A program made the translations under genes and the position numbers. From positions 1 through 39,673 of the forward strand of contig JAHHII010000022.1 in the NCBI GenBank assembly GCA_019358855.1: a stretch of DNA of 39,673 nt, read 5' to 3'. The notes beneath the pieces are model-generated. The model searched no databases. It was not told the origin of the DNA and was given only the letters and a program-made list of their open reading frames with translations. The number at the start of each line of letters is the position of its first letter. The stretch's first letter is position 1. Shown piece after piece: positions 25,811 to 35,249 of the stretch. This DNA is from Timaviella obliquedivisa GSE-PSE-MK23-08B. GTDB lineage: Bacteria > Cyanobacteriota > Cyanobacteriia > Elainellales > Elainellaceae.

Positions 25811-25863
25811 AACCACATTCAGACCTGTAGTTTTTCTGTGGGGATACAGGTCTGAGTGTGGTT
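25811..25863. repeat. 19-bp inverted repeat between the PPC and GUN4-type genes
   Basis: Arms 25811-25829 and 25845-25863 pair over 19 positions with a single G:T wobble, around a 15-base loop. It starts 42 bases after the PPC stop and ends 79 bases before the next start. Only a short T-run (GGTTTC) follows, so it is at best a non-canonical terminator; a binding site or mRNA-stabilising hairpin is also possible. Confidence 0.7.
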
Positions 25864-25942
25864 TCTGTCCGCTTAACCCTCAAGTTGAGGCTGGTATACC
25901 TTTACTCTGTCAAGTTATGCGCTAGTTTAGAGGTGCTTGCTC

Positions 25943-27028
25943 ATGTTTAAGATGCTAACCCTGAATCCGCTAAGCTGTGTCTTGACGGTAGCCCTAGTAA
26001 CAACTATGACGCCACCCGTGGATGCCCAGACCAGATCTTACCGTGTTAGATGTCAAACGATGGTTTCTCTGGTCCAGGGAGTGAGTTTGACCTACCGACT
26101 GGCGGGTAGTCTGCCGGAGAACACTGCGGCGGAAATTCCTCAAAACCCGGTTGGAGCAACCTTGACCCTAACCGTGCAGTGGCAAGATCAAAATGGCCGC
26201 GTTCAAACCTTACTCAATGCTTCTGCTTTGAGTGATTATGAGCAGTTGGCTCCTGACGCTGACTATTCTCAACTGCCCTTTGAAGAAACGTTTCGCGGCC
26301 AGCCCAACAACGCCGATCGCCTATATGGGACACCAGCTTCGGTGCATGGACTCTACGTCAGTCTGCGTCCCACCAGCGGACAGCCCCAGCAGATGCAAAC
26401 TGTCCACTACTTGCGCCCTGATGAGTACGTGCGCTCAACGGTGGGCACTTGCCAGACTGAGAATGCTGATCTTGACATGTCTGTTGACGAGCAGTTGACA
26501 CTCTTACAAGAACGACTCCAGGCTGAAGACTGGGCCGCTGCCGATAGAGAAACCCGGCGGTTGCTTGCCCCGGAGTCAACCTCGCTGCCGCCGTTTGAGC
26601 CAGTGTTGGTGCAGCCAGATCTGATTCGTGCCATTGACCAGATGTGGCTAACGGCCAGCAGCGGACAATTTGGACTCAGTGTTCAGTTGCGTCTTTGGCA
26701 GCAAGCACTGGCCGCGCACCCTAACAATAGTGAAGCAGCTGTCAATGCCTTTCGCGATCGCGTAGGCTGGAAACTCGCTGCTCCTCGCTCTGAAGTTGAC
26801 TTCATCAGCAGTGACTGGTTGAATGAGTCGGAACTGACCTACTCCTTGCAAGCTCCGGAGGGACATCTGCCCTGGGGCGGGGTGTCGGATGAGGTGGTGC
26901 AATCGGTTGCTGTTCCACCGCCAGGAGTACATTGTGGCAGTTGTACTGTCGATGCCATGCAGCTGCGCAACGAACGCTTCTATCGCTACATTCCTCAACT
27001 GATGGAACGAGTGGAGTTGTCCTTGTAG
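25943..27028 (+). CDS. GUN4-domain protein with an N-terminal signal peptide
   Basis: A 361-residue protein. Residues 1-29 form a Sec-type signal peptide (basic start, hydrophobic LSCVLTVALVTTM, likely cleavage after PPVDA). A middle region of about 140 residues is unassigned. From about residue 180, LLQERLQAEDWAAADRETRR, IRAIDQMWLTASSGQFGLSV, FRDRVGWK and SLQAPEGHLPWGG match the GUN4 domain, whose known members bind protoporphyrin IX and Mg-protoporphyrin and stimulate Mg-chelatase in the cytoplasm or chloroplast stroma. A CGSC motif lies near the C-terminus. AGAGG about 9 bases upstream supports ATG 25943. Export would separate it from Mg-chelatase, so its role must differ. Confidence 0.8.
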   Translation: MFKMLTLNPLSCVLTVALVTTMTPPVDAQTRSYRVRCQTMVSLVQGVSLTYRLAGSLPENTAAEIPQNPVGATLTLTVQWQDQNGRVQTLLNASALSDYEQLAPDADYSQLPFEETFRGQPNNADRLYGTPASVHGLYVSLRPTSGQPQQMQTVHYLRPDEYVRSTVGTCQTENADLDMSVDEQLTLLQERLQAEDWAAADRETRRLLAPESTSLPPFEPVLVQPDLIRAIDQMWLTASSGQFGLSVQLRLWQQALAAHPNNSEAAVNAFRDRVGWKLAAPRSEVDFISSDWLNESELTYSLQAPEGHLPWGGVSDEVVQSVAVPPPGVHCGSCTVDAMQLRNERFYRYIPQLMERVELSL

Positions 27029-27242
27029 GAGTTTCAGTCTTAGCGACCATTTTTTTCCCACTGCTATACAAAGGCGAAGTAGAAATTGACACTGAATAGA
27101 CTAGAGGTCGTTTCACAAATCAACTCCTGATTACTTCAGGATTGTTGTAGTTAAGCCGTAATAGCGATCGCTGCATTCCGATTAGTTGCTCGATTGAACT
27201 GTTGAATCAGTTGATCAACACAACTAAGTATTAAGAGTTTTT

Positions 27243-28571
27243 TTATCTCGTGGCAACGCGATCGCTAGGCTGTTGCATGAGACTGCTTCTAAGCGGGATC
27301 TGGATAATAAACTCTGTTCCTTGACCAGACGTAGAAATACAGATTAGCTTGCCCTTATGTTTCTCGGTAACGATTTGGTAGCTAATAGACATTCCCATCC
27401 CTGTTCCTTTTCCAGAGGGTTTTGTGGTGAAAAATGGATCGAAAATGCGGTGTTGAATCTCTTTAGAAATGCCGGAACCATTATCGGCGATCGCAATTTG
27501 TACCCACTGGGAATTAATCGCAGCGGTGCGAATCGTAATTCGACTGGGATTGCTCTGGTTTTCTTGATACGTTCGTTTTGCACTCAGTTCTTCAAGAGCG
27601 TCAATCGCATTTGCCAGAATATTCATAAACACCTGGTTCAGTGATCCGACATAGCATTCTACAGGTGGCAACTGACCGTAATCTCGAATCACCTGAATTT
27701 CTGGATGTTCAGGTTTGCTTTTGAGGCGATGTTGCAAAATTAGTAGCGTACTATTGATACCTTCATGAATATCCACAGCTTTGCATTCTGCCTCATCTAA
27801 ACGGGAAAAGTTGCGGAGCGATCGCACAATTTCGCAGATGCGCTGAGTGCCCATTTTCATCGATGCGAGGGTTTTGGGCAGATCTTGCTGAATAAACTCT
27901 AAATCGAGGTCTGCGACGGCATTTTGGAGTTCGGGTGCGGAATTGGCACTATGTTGTTGATATAACTGCACAAAGGACAATAAATCTTCGACATATTCCT
28001 GCACATAAGTGAGATTGCCATGAATAAAATTAACGGGATTGTTAATTTCGTGGGCAACACCAGCAACCAGTTGCCCCAACATTGTCATCTTTTCTGATTG
28101 CACTAACTGCACTTGAGACTGCTGCACTTGTTGCAGGGCATCTTTTAGTTCGTTGGTGCGTTCTTCTACCTGGTGTTCTAAGGTTTGATGCAGGTGGCGC
28201 AACTTTAATTGAGTGGTCACACGGGCAAGCAACTCTAGTTCTTGAAAGGGTTTGGTGACGTAGTCTACCGCGCCCAGTTTGAAGCCTCTGACCTTATCTG
28301 TTGTGTCAGATAGAGCCGTCATAAAAATCACCGGAATGTCGCAGGTAATAGAATCTGCTTTAAGGCGGCGACAGGTCTCAAATCCGTCAATCCCAGGCAT
28401 CATCACATCCAATAAAATTAAGTCTGGTTGGCTCATGGTTGCCTGTTTGATGGCGCGTTCTCCGTCAGTAGCGATCGCCACCTCAAATCCAGCGTCACCC
28501 AACGCTTCTGCCACTACCTCCAAATTGGCTGGAGTGTCATCGACTACTAAAATCAACTGAGTGTTATTCAT
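27243..28571 (-). CDS. Receiver-histidine kinase (REC-coiled coil-HisKA-HATPase)
   Basis: A 442-residue soluble protein. The N-terminal receiver has LILVVDDTPANLEVVAEALG, the phospho-acceptor Asp in LILLDVMMPGIDGFE, and the conserved Thr and Lys (FMTAL, VTKPFQ). A coiled coil (LEHQVEERTNELKDALQQVQ) leads into the kinase core: H-box QLVAGVAHEINNPVNFIHGN, N-box NILANAIDALEEL, ADNGSGI and GTGMGMSISYQIV. This architecture is very common in cyanobacteria as a downstream partner of hybrid kinases. Its start is 2 bases from the stop of the MASE1 kinase gene on the same strand, so phosphate probably passes from that kinase to this receiver. Confidence 0.9.
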   Translation of the reverse strand: MNNTQLILVVDDTPANLEVVAEALGDAGFEVAIATDGERAIKQATMSQPDLILLDVMMPGIDGFETCRRLKADSITCDIPVIFMTALSDTTDKVRGFKLGAVDYVTKPFQELELLARVTTQLKLRHLHQTLEHQVEERTNELKDALQQVQQSQVQLVQSEKMTMLGQLVAGVAHEINNPVNFIHGNLTYVQEYVEDLLSFVQLYQQHSANSAPELQNAVADLDLEFIQQDLPKTLASMKMGTQRICEIVRSLRNFSRLDEAECKAVDIHEGINSTLLILQHRLKSKPEHPEIQVIRDYGQLPPVECYVGSLNQVFMNILANAIDALEELSAKRTYQENQSNPSRITIRTAAINSQWVQIAIADNGSGISKEIQHRIFDPFFTTKPSGKGTGMGMSISYQIVTEKHKGKLICISTSGQGTEFIIQIPLRSSLMQQPSDRVATR

Positions 28572-28573
28572 AA

Positions 28574-31084
28574 TCAGCCTCTTCCAGCGCAGGTAACTTC
28601 ATCGAGCAATTGCTGAATAAATGCTTCCAATTTAGCAACCTGAAATCCATTGCTTAGATCAAGCAGTTGCTGTGTCAGAGGCGCATACTGTGGATTTTGG
28701 TGCTCCAAGGCTTTTGCAACCTCGCTCAGTTTTTTCAATCGTCCATGTTGGGCTAACTGAAGCAACTGGGTCAGGTCTGCCAACGGTGGACTAACAAGTG
28801 GCGTGAATGAATTAATGCTGCTGTTTGCTTTAGATATTAACGATTGCACCTGTTCATTCTCTGAAACTGTAGGTTGATAAATCCAGGTCAATTGCAAGTA
28901 TTTGTGGAGCATCTGAAACAAGTCATCTGCCTGCACAGGCTTTGTCAAAAAATCATTTCCTCCAGCGTCCAAGCTCTGCTGCTGATCCATATTGGAAACC
29001 GAGGCAGAAGAGACAATAACCGGAAGCGTTTGAAGAATCTCAGACTGCCGAATCTGTTGGAGAAACTCGTACCCATCCATGATCGGCATCATGATATCAG
29101 TGATGATTAAATTTGGCTTGATTTGAATCGCCTTCGTCAATCCATCCTGACCATCCTCTGCTTCGACTACGGTGAAGCCGAGAGGTTCTAACAAGCTGAC
29201 GATTACCGATCGGTTTTCCCACTTGTCGTCTGCTATGAGAATAGATTTACGTTCACCCTGATAACCTATCAGATACTCTCCGGTAGCGTTAGTCGGGGTC
29301 TGTTGCCATTCTGTGGCGATCGGCAATTCTATGTCACAGAAAAAGGTGCTACCCACGCCGATCTGACTTTGTACCTGAATTTGACTGCCCATGAGTTGAG
29401 CAATAGTCTGACTGATTGCTAGACCTAAACCAGTGCCTTCGGAATTTCGTTTTGAATCGCTGACCTGTTCAAACGGCTGAAAGATTTTTTCTAACGCCTC
29501 TGGACTCATGCCAATCCCGGTATCGCTGACCTGACACCGAAGCGTGACTGTTGATGACTCAGTAGAGTGATCCAGATCATTTAGGGGAATTTGATCAAGC
29601 CGTTCGACCCTAAAGGTCACCGTACCCTGATCGGTAAACTTGACGGCATTTCCCAACAGATTAATCAACACCTGCCGCAAGCGTTTCTCATCGACCTCAA
29701 TGCCCTCTGGTAAGTTGGCATCTGGTAGATACACAAAGTCAATGCCTTTTTGCTCTGCTCGGATACCTACGATCTCGGCAATTCCTTGTAATAGAGCAGG
29801 TAGATGAACTGTATGAGGGTCTAACTCCAGCCGACCGGCTTCAATTTTAGAGATGTCCAAAATGTCATTAATCAGGGTTAACAAGTGGGAACCGCACTGA
29901 TAAATAATGTCAACACCCTTACGTTCTTTTTTGCCCAAACTTTGAGAGCGACTCAGGATCTGGGCATATCCCAAGATGCCGTTGAGTGGAGTTCGTAACT
30001 CGTGGCTCATGTTTGCCAAAAATTCACTCTTGGCATGACTGGCAACCTCAGCCGCTTCTTTAGATTGATTCAACGCTGCTGTACGTTCCTCAACTTTGAA
30101 CTCTAGCTCCTCATTGACTTGCTCTATCCGTGCTTTTACCTGTTCTCGCTCAATGATGACGGCTGACAAAATTAGTGTGGTAACGGTGACAGTTCCAATA
30201 AACGCTTGCAATAGCAGCAGAGTTTCGTTGAGAGTGCTGCGATTGAATGAACTTGTGCCTCGGATGGCACCGACGATCGCCAAGGTCGAAACCAAAGCGA
30301 TCGCCATAGCTGTGAATCGTGGTTTAGCCCGAAATGCCGACCACACTAGCAGTGGAATCAGTAGATACTCAACCGGATAGCCAAAGCCAAAAGCTACCAT
30401 TCCCACGCCCAGCAGTGAGAAAGCCCAGCCCACAACTTCTAGGATAGACTGAAGCGATCGCCGTGACGAGTGTTGCATTGCTGAGATTGTTGGTTTGACG
30501 GCTTTCCCTCTGTGCTTACTCAGCCAATGCTCAATCCAAAACAGCAGCAGCGGTGCAACTACCAGAACTCCAATGGCATCTCCTAACCAGAAAGTTACCC
30601 AGCTAATGAGGTAGTTTTTTCCATCAATAAATCCGCACAGATATAGGGTAGTCGAACCTACAGTTGGGCTCACCATACAACTCAGAAGTTCAATTCCAGT
30701 AAATTTAGTAACGTTCGGTGCATTAGTAAAAATATGGTGGGAACCTATGAAGCGTTTAATGAGAAATGCACCGACTACTGCCTGTAAAACTGAACCTGTG
30801 GCAAGACCGAGACCAGACACGATCGACATGGGCAAAATGCCTGTATTTGCCCAAAGCGCCCACGTTGCAGCAACTAATGCTCCTAACCAAATGCCCCACC
30901 AAACTCGATAGCCCATGAGCAAAATTGCTGCAAGTGCAATGCCTGATGGTGGATAGACGGGCGTAATAAATCCGGGCGGAATCGCCAGATATTGCCCAAG
31001 TTTTGCTGTGCCATAGTAGATGAGGGCGATCGAAAGGATAAGCAGAATTTTCTTGAAGCTATTGGGGAAGACTTTTGAATTCAT
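28574..31084 (-). CDS. MASE1 membrane hybrid histidine kinase
   Basis: An 836-residue protein. The first 310 residues form a MASE1 integral-membrane sensor (about eight segments, with [20 protein letters not shown] and [20 protein letters not shown] as signatures). A coiled coil ([20 protein letters not shown]) leads to HisKA ([19 protein letters not shown]), HATPase ([25 protein letters not shown]) and a receiver with Asp in [16 protein letters not shown]. The last 100 residues are helical, and I do not assign them to the Hpt family because no clear phospho-histidine motif is visible. The ligand of MASE1 is unknown. It is the first gene of a two-gene operon with 27243-28571. Confidence 0.9.
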   Translation of the reverse strand: MNSKVFPNSFKKILLILSIALIYYGTAKLGQYLAIPPGFITPVYPPSGIALAAILLMGYRVWWGIWLGALVAATWALWANTGILPMSIVSGLGLATGSVLQAVVGAFLIKRFIGSHHIFTNAPNVTKFTGIELLSCMVSPTVGSTTLYLCGFIDGKNYLISWVTFWLGDAIGVLVVAPLLLFWIEHWLSKHRGKAVKPTISAMQHSSRRSLQSILEVVGWAFSLLGVGMVAFGFGYPVEYLLIPLLVWSAFRAKPRFTAMAIALVSTLAIVGAIRGTSSFNRSTLNETLLLLQAFIGTVTVTTLILSAVIIEREQVKARIEQVNEELEFKVEERTAALNQSKEAAEVASHAKSEFLANMSHELRTPLNGILGYAQILSRSQSLGKKERKGVDIIYQCGSHLLTLINDILDISKIEAGRLELDPHTVHLPALLQGIAEIVGIRAEQKGIDFVYLPDANLPEGIEVDEKRLRQVLINLLGNAVKFTDQGTVTFRVERLDQIPLNDLDHSTESSTVTLRCQVSDTGIGMSPEALEKIFQPFEQVSDSKRNSEGTGLGLAISQTIAQLMGSQIQVQSQIGVGSTFFCDIELPIATEWQQTPTNATGEYLIGYQGERKSILIADDKWENRSVIVSLLEPLGFTVVEAEDGQDGLTKAIQIKPNLIITDIMMPIMDGYEFLQQIRQSEILQTLPVIVSSASVSNMDQQQSLDAGGNDFLTKPVQADDLFQMLHKYLQLTWIYQPTVSENEQVQSLISKANSSINSFTPLVSPPLADLTQLLQLAQHGRLKKLSEVAKALEHQNPQYAPLTQQLLDLSNGFQVAKLEAFIQQLLDEVTCAGRG

Positions 31085-31132
31085 TACAGTGAGCTAGACC
31101 TAAAGGACTAGAGGTTGAGACGCTTGATTTAA

Positions 31133-31270
31133 TAGACTTGTTGGGAAACAGTGACAAAAATCGCTGAAACCTTTACGTAAATTGAGTTTCAAGAATTTTG
31201 TCGAAAATCGCCGAAAGGATTATCACAAAAGGTTTTCAAGGATTTTTAAGTTTATTACCCAACAACTCTA
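31133..31270. mobile_element. MITE-like element with long imperfect inverted ends, TA-flanked
   Basis: The left end reads TAGACTTGTTGGGAAA and the right end, read inward on the other strand, TAGAGTTGTTGGGTAA. The similarity continues imperfectly inward for about 45 bases on each side (both have AAAAATC then TGAAA and ACCTTT). Taking TA as duplicated target, the element is 134 bases with GASTTGTTGGG ends. TA targets are characteristic of IS630/Tc1-type transposition, which is inference here. No coding capacity. It lies about 50 bases upstream of the MASE1 kinase start, probably within its promoter region. Confidence 0.6.
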
Positions 31271-32009
31271 ATATCCTAGAAGTGCCCAGATTTACGGTCG
31301 AGTTGACCATAAATGACGATGAAGATTGTCAAGCTTTCTGGCAAAGGCAGTAATGCCTTTGTATAGCGATGGAGATATTTTGGTCGCTAAGTGCAGTTAG
31401 CTCTGCCAAAACTCCTTAAAGTAACTGGCTACATGCTAGGTATAGCGTACTGGATGCAATAATCCTTGTGTCTCAGATAATGCTGGAGCAAACGAGTATC
31501 AGTCCCCCATTGACCAGCTTGTCATCATAGAAAACAGGTTAGGGGGCAAGCTGAAATACAGCGTAAAATGGTGCCACGGCTCTTGGAAACGATTGTTGTA
31601 CAGATACTCTAAACATTGAAATTCACATTGAAATTCCTGCTGTACATTTATCTGGCGGGGAGTGCAGGGACAAACCTTTGGCACCCAAAGCTTTCAAGGC
31701 ATTGTGGGTTGGAGAGGCAACAGTTCCACCTTTTCCACAGCCGAGCCCAGGGGTCACTTACCGTTTCGCCCCGCGACTAGTTCACATGAGGGAATTATGG
31801 AAGCCTCAGGGGGCACCTGGATTCAGACGACTTCTAGTCGCCTAGACACTTGCGCAAAGGAGTAGGCGCCAAACTACATAAGCTGCACCCACTCCTCCAT
31901 TTATGGCTTCACCTGTGGCGCTAGCAAACATTCACCAACCTACACGTTGGGTATGACGATGTAGAGCTAGTCATTCGGCACATTGTCTACAGCGAGGCAG
32001 AACACTAAG
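31271..32009. other. Gene-free debris region
   Basis: 739 bases with no gene I can support. Open frames on both strands are short, overlap one another and lack ribosome-binding sites. On the plus strand 31930-32008 there is a coding-like frame (QTFTNLHVGYDDVELVIRHI) preceded by a stop codon, which may be a remnant of an unknown gene. Near-duplicate CATTGAAATTC runs occur at about 31615-31635. Confidence 0.4.
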
Positions 32010-33098
32010 TTAGTAGCGCAGAATCAGAGCAACTCGCTGATGGTTTTGTAGGGTTTCATCATCGACAAATACCACTTTTCCTCCTTTGCCCATCACCGCT
32101 TCGATCAGTTCATCCACAGCATCATCCATCACATCGATCGCAGTCAAATCGTCAGCGGACACTAACTTCATACCGCTTGAGTCTACTCGAGCAGGATAGC
32201 GAAACCCTTCCTCCACCAGCAGCAAATCTCCACGCCCCTCCTGTGCCATCCGCCATGCTTCCTCCATTCCCGATGCACAGAGTTGAGCCCCGATCGCATT
32301 GTCAAGGCGCTCCAGAGCAGTTTTTCGCTGTTCGGTCAAAGCGTCTTGAATGATGGGATAGACCAGCTTGCCTAAGTCATGGGGCGAGGTCTTGTCATGA
32401 TTGCCGCTGAGAGTTGCAATGACCGCATCTTTGTGCGCTGAAACCTCGTTAAACAGGCTGAAGTAGCGATCGATGCCCACGAGTACCAGCGGCAATGGAT
32501 CGGCAGCCATCAGCGTTGTCAAAACAGCATCAGCTTTATGCAAATACTGATGGTGCAGGTCATCGCCGCGATTTGCGGAGGTATTCATTTCTTGGCTATC
32601 GGGGAGCTTGATGCTGTCGCCAGATTCTGCATTCATTAAGGGAGACTCGTTTGTCCCCACTTCCTCCAAGCTATCGAGTACTCCAGCAAACAGGTTTGTA
32701 GAGTTCTCACTCATTGCCAGAACCCAATAGCGAGGCGTTCGGTTCAAGGCAAAGACCAGATCTCGCGTCGCGAAGGTTTCGTCTACCACCACTCGGTCTT
32801 CAAAGGCAAAGGCTTGATAATAGACCCGATAGAGTTCTTGGTTAGCAAATATAGCTAGTCCATCTAAGGTATGAGAATAATCGATCGATTCAACAGCTTG
32901 GTCGAGTTGAGCCAACACAGGAGTTAGCTCACGTTCAGAGAAATCAAGCTGAAGTCGTTCCTTCGCTTCATTCGTCAGATTTTTTACCCGAATTGGATCT
33001 TGCTGATTTTCAGGAGCGCTACGGTGCGTTGTCAGCAAAATGGATACAGACGGATAGCTATGTATGGATTGCAAAAACTTGACATCATCTTGATTCAT
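32010..33098 (-). CDS. baeRF-family eRF1-like protein (possible ribosome-associated stress factor)
   Basis: A 362-residue soluble protein. The architecture and motifs (SVSILLTTHR near the N-terminus, LDGLAIFAN, VLALNRTPRYWVLAMS-like segment, PLVLVGIDRYFSLFNEVSAH, then GRGDLLLVEEGFRYPA and GGKVVFVDDETL) match the bacterial/archaeal release-factor-like (baeRF) proteins, which resemble domains 2 and 3 of eRF1/Pelota. A related member, Balon, binds the ribosomal A site in hibernating ribosomes; whether this subfamily does the same is not known to me. It has no GGQ motif that I can see, so peptide release is unlikely. Start chosen at ATG 33098; GTG at 33101 is adjacent. Confidence 0.72.
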   Translation of the reverse strand: MNQDDVKFLQSIHSYPSVSILLTTHRSAPENQQDPIRVKNLTNEAKERLQLDFSERELTPVLAQLDQAVESIDYSHTLDGLAIFANQELYRVYYQAFAFEDRVVVDETFATRDLVFALNRTPRYWVLAMSENSTNLFAGVLDSLEEVGTNESPLMNAESGDSIKLPDSQEMNTSANRGDDLHHQYLHKADAVLTTLMAADPLPLVLVGIDRYFSLFNEVSAHKDAVIATLSGNHDKTSPHDLGKLVYPIIQDALTEQRKTALERLDNAIGAQLCASGMEEAWRMAQEGRGDLLLVEEGFRYPARVDSSGMKLVSADDLTAIDVMDDAVDELIEAVMGKGGKVVFVDDETLQNHQRVALILRY

Positions 33099-33313
33099 CA
33101 CATTTTCTCTTTCAGGGTTTTTGCTCAGGGGGCTTTGGCAGGCATTAGTTGGAGCCTATCGTAGGATAGGTCAGCTAAGCATCTATCAAACTGTTGATAT
33201 ATTCATCATTAATCACGCTGATATCCAGTGATCAGGGATACGACATGAGGTTTTCCAAAGATGGTGTGTACAATGTGCGCAATACACTCGCTGAATTTTG
33301 CTCAGAGCCTTCT

Positions 33314-33442
33314 ATGTCTGAAAGTGAGACGGTTACTATTCGTCTTTTTACTGAGATTAAAGGGAAACTTGAAGCTCTCGCTGCCAGTACAAACCGGAGT
33401 AAGTCTTGGTTAGCGGCACAGGCGATCGCCTCGTATGTTTAA
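33314..33442 (+). pseudogene. Ribbon-helix-helix antitoxin cut short by an in-frame stop
   Basis: From ATG 33314 the ORF reads ETVTIRLFTEIKGKLEALAA then STNRSKSWLAAQAIASYV, a CopG/ParD-type ribbon-helix-helix DNA-binding domain. The TAA at 33440-33442 comes where the family continues (…SYVE-Q-E-SWQIQQI). Indeed the bases after the stop still encode EQSWQIQ in the same frame before homology fades. The DNA-binding half is complete, but the C-terminal part that would hold a toxin is lost. No toxin gene follows. The frame is open upstream to 33194 but there is no sign that this part belongs to the protein. Confidence 0.7.
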
Positions 33443-33519
33443 GAACAGTCTTGGCAGATTCAACATACGAGGGTAGTGTTCTAGACCTGTGGAAGTCATG
33501 CAATCATTGAGAAGCAGTA

Positions 33520-33795
33520 TTGTCAGGAAGATCAAACAAGGCAGTTGAAAAAGTTGTCTGCCCTAGTTGTGAAAATGAAGACGTAGTCAAACATGGACAG
33601 TCTCACGAGGGCAAGCAACGCTATCGATGTCGCAATCTAGCTTGCTCTCGCTGTACCTTCATTCGTCACTATGCTTATCGGGGATACCTCCCTGAAGTCA
33701 AGCAACAGATCGCAGATCTGGTTGTTAATGGCAGTGGCATTCACGATACTGCTCGTGTGCTAAAGATTAGCCCGACGACTGTAATGCTGCGGTAA
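33520..33795 (+). pseudogene. IS1-family InsA-like fragment
   Basis: A 91-codon frame with the IS1 InsA zinc-binding pattern (CPSCENEDVVKHGQSHEGKQ then RYRCRNLACSRC) and the helix-turn-helix GSGIHDTARVLKISPTTVM. Homology stops after T-T-V-M and a TAA follows two codons later. The InsB catalytic part with its DDE residues is absent from the following 300 bases, and I find no matching inverted ends. The ORF would have to start at TTG 33520. It is a dead remnant of an IS1-type element. Confidence 0.75.
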
Positions 33796-34100
33796 ACGAG
33801 CAAGGCATTAACGCAATGCATTGGGTATTCATCCTTGATTTCGTTCCAGTATCCGATCACACATTCACCTCTCCACAAAATTCTGCGATCACCTCAGCTT
33901 TTGTTGCATCCAGTGGAAAGCTTTTGGAATAGGTGGAATACATCAGCATAAGATCGCACTTAAGACGCGATCGCCACTCTTAAACGTGGTCTAGTTCGCC
34001 TAGAATAGGGCATGGAAGTTTCCTGTTTTTATCAAAATGCCGGAGAACGCTCTTATATAAAACTTCTAGAAGTAATTCGCGGCACGTTTGCTTAACTCGT
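33796..34100. other. Intergenic region after the IS1 fragment
   Basis: 305 bases without a supported gene. A 28-codon frame on the minus strand (MYSTYSKSFPLDATKAEVIA…) is too short and has no ribosome-binding site. I see no terminator or repeat. Confidence 0.4.
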
Positions 34101-34496
34101 CTAGCTAAGTAGATAAAAGGCATAGCTAAGCATCAGTCCAAGTGATGCAGAGATGATCACTGTGAACGTGATTACCATACCGATTACTCGATATCGAAAG
34201 GTTTCTTTGACTTGGCTAACCCCGATCGCATGGGTGATGCGTCCGATCACGAGGGCGCTACATAGAATGTGAATGCAGAGGTTTGCCCGTGTCTGGGTTT
34301 CTAGAAAATAGATCAATAAGAGTGAAAGCGGGACATATTCTGCGAAGTTTGCATGAACGCGAACGGCTCTTGCCAGCATGGGCTGGTCTCCGTCCCCGAT
34401 CGCAACCCCTAGTTGCCTTCTCAGTAAAAGTGTGCGGATACTCAGTGCGACGAACACAAGACCGAGAATGGCTGCATAAATTGAAGTTGTCAGCAT
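34101..34496 (-). CDS. MAPEG-family membrane protein
   Basis: A 131-residue protein with four hydrophobic segments. The block RAVRVHANFAEYVPLSLLLI then YFLE is the hallmark of the MAPEG superfamily (relatives of microsomal glutathione transferase), with the conserved Arg, Asn-Phe and Glu. Bacterial members of this YecN-like branch are integral membrane proteins of largely unknown substrate. It lies 160 bases downstream of the PadR gene on the same strand and may or may not be co-transcribed. Confidence 0.87.
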   Translation of the reverse strand: MLTTSIYAAILGLVFVALSIRTLLLRRQLGVAIGDGDQPMLARAVRVHANFAEYVPLSLLLIYFLETQTRANLCIHILCSALVIGRITHAIGVSQVKETFRYRVIGMVITFTVIISASLGLMLSYAFYLLS

Positions 34497-34656
34497 AAAT
34501 TTATTAAGGAAGGGGTAGGGTGTTTTAGCTCGTATCGTCTGTGATTTACAACTGTAAGAAACAGCACTGAGGCTTAAATTACAGTTCTGCCTGAAACATC
34601 GGAAGGGTTCATCTACTCATCTTGTGAAATTGCCAACGAGACGATTGCTTCCTCTC

Positions 34657-35217
34657 CTACTTAACTGCCTGACGTTTCACAGCCTGTTCGATCGCCTGAA
34701 TCGCTTCATCACACCAAGCTATCCACTCTTCTTGATATCGAATGCCGCGACGAATGACTAAGTGCATGTAGAGATCCTTCAGGTCTAGCGAGTCGAGATG
34801 CTGAGAGAAATGCTCATCTAATGTCTTGACGTGTTGCGCCATTTCAAAATGCAGTTGCCGCCGCCGTTCAATTTCGCGAATCACGCTCTGAGAAGGAATG
34901 AGATGACCCGCCAACCCCATTACGCCTAAATCCTCGCGAATGGCGGCGGGTTCACAGGGTTTTGTTAGCCAATCAATCAGTTCTTGCTGTCCTTGATCGG
35001 TGGTGGAATAGATTTTCTTATCAAGCCGTCCTTGTTGGGGAATCGCTTTGTAGGTAACGCTGCCCTGCTGCTCTAACTTTGTCAGTTCGGCATAAATCTG
35101 CTGCTGACTTGCCTTCCAAAAGCAACTGCCAAATCCTTCAGCAAACTCTTTCGCAACGTCATAACCGCTTAGAGGCTGACGAGATAGAAATGCCAGGATG
35201 GTGTGCTTGAGTGCCAT
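34657..35217 (-). CDS. PadR-family transcriptional regulator
   Basis: A 186-residue winged-helix regulator. The N-terminal domain has LKHTILAFLSRQPLSGYDVA then KEFAEGFGSCFWKASQQQIY, the PadR pattern. The C-terminal helical part (about 95-180) is the dimerisation domain. It is transcribed away from devB, with an 89-base shared intergenic region carrying repeated TTGARTA half-sites. PadR proteins are usually repressors that also control efflux systems and respond to small ligands, so control of devBCA and of itself is the natural inference. Confidence 0.88.
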   Translation of the reverse strand: MALKHTILAFLSRQPLSGYDVAKEFAEGFGSCFWKASQQQIYAELTKLEQQGSVTYKAIPQQGRLDKKIYSTTDQGQQELIDWLTKPCEPAAIREDLGVMGLAGHLIPSQSVIREIERRRQLHFEMAQHVKTLDEHFSQHLDSLDLKDLYMHLVIRRGIRYQEEWIAWCDEAIQAIEQAVKRQAVK

Positions 35218-35249
35218 AACTAAAAACTCTACTTGACGGATTCAATAGG

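Noticed and set aside
31499-31865. Short ORFs on both strands in the 31.3-32.0 kb region
   Set aside because: They lack ribosome-binding sites and recognisable domains, and overlap one another.
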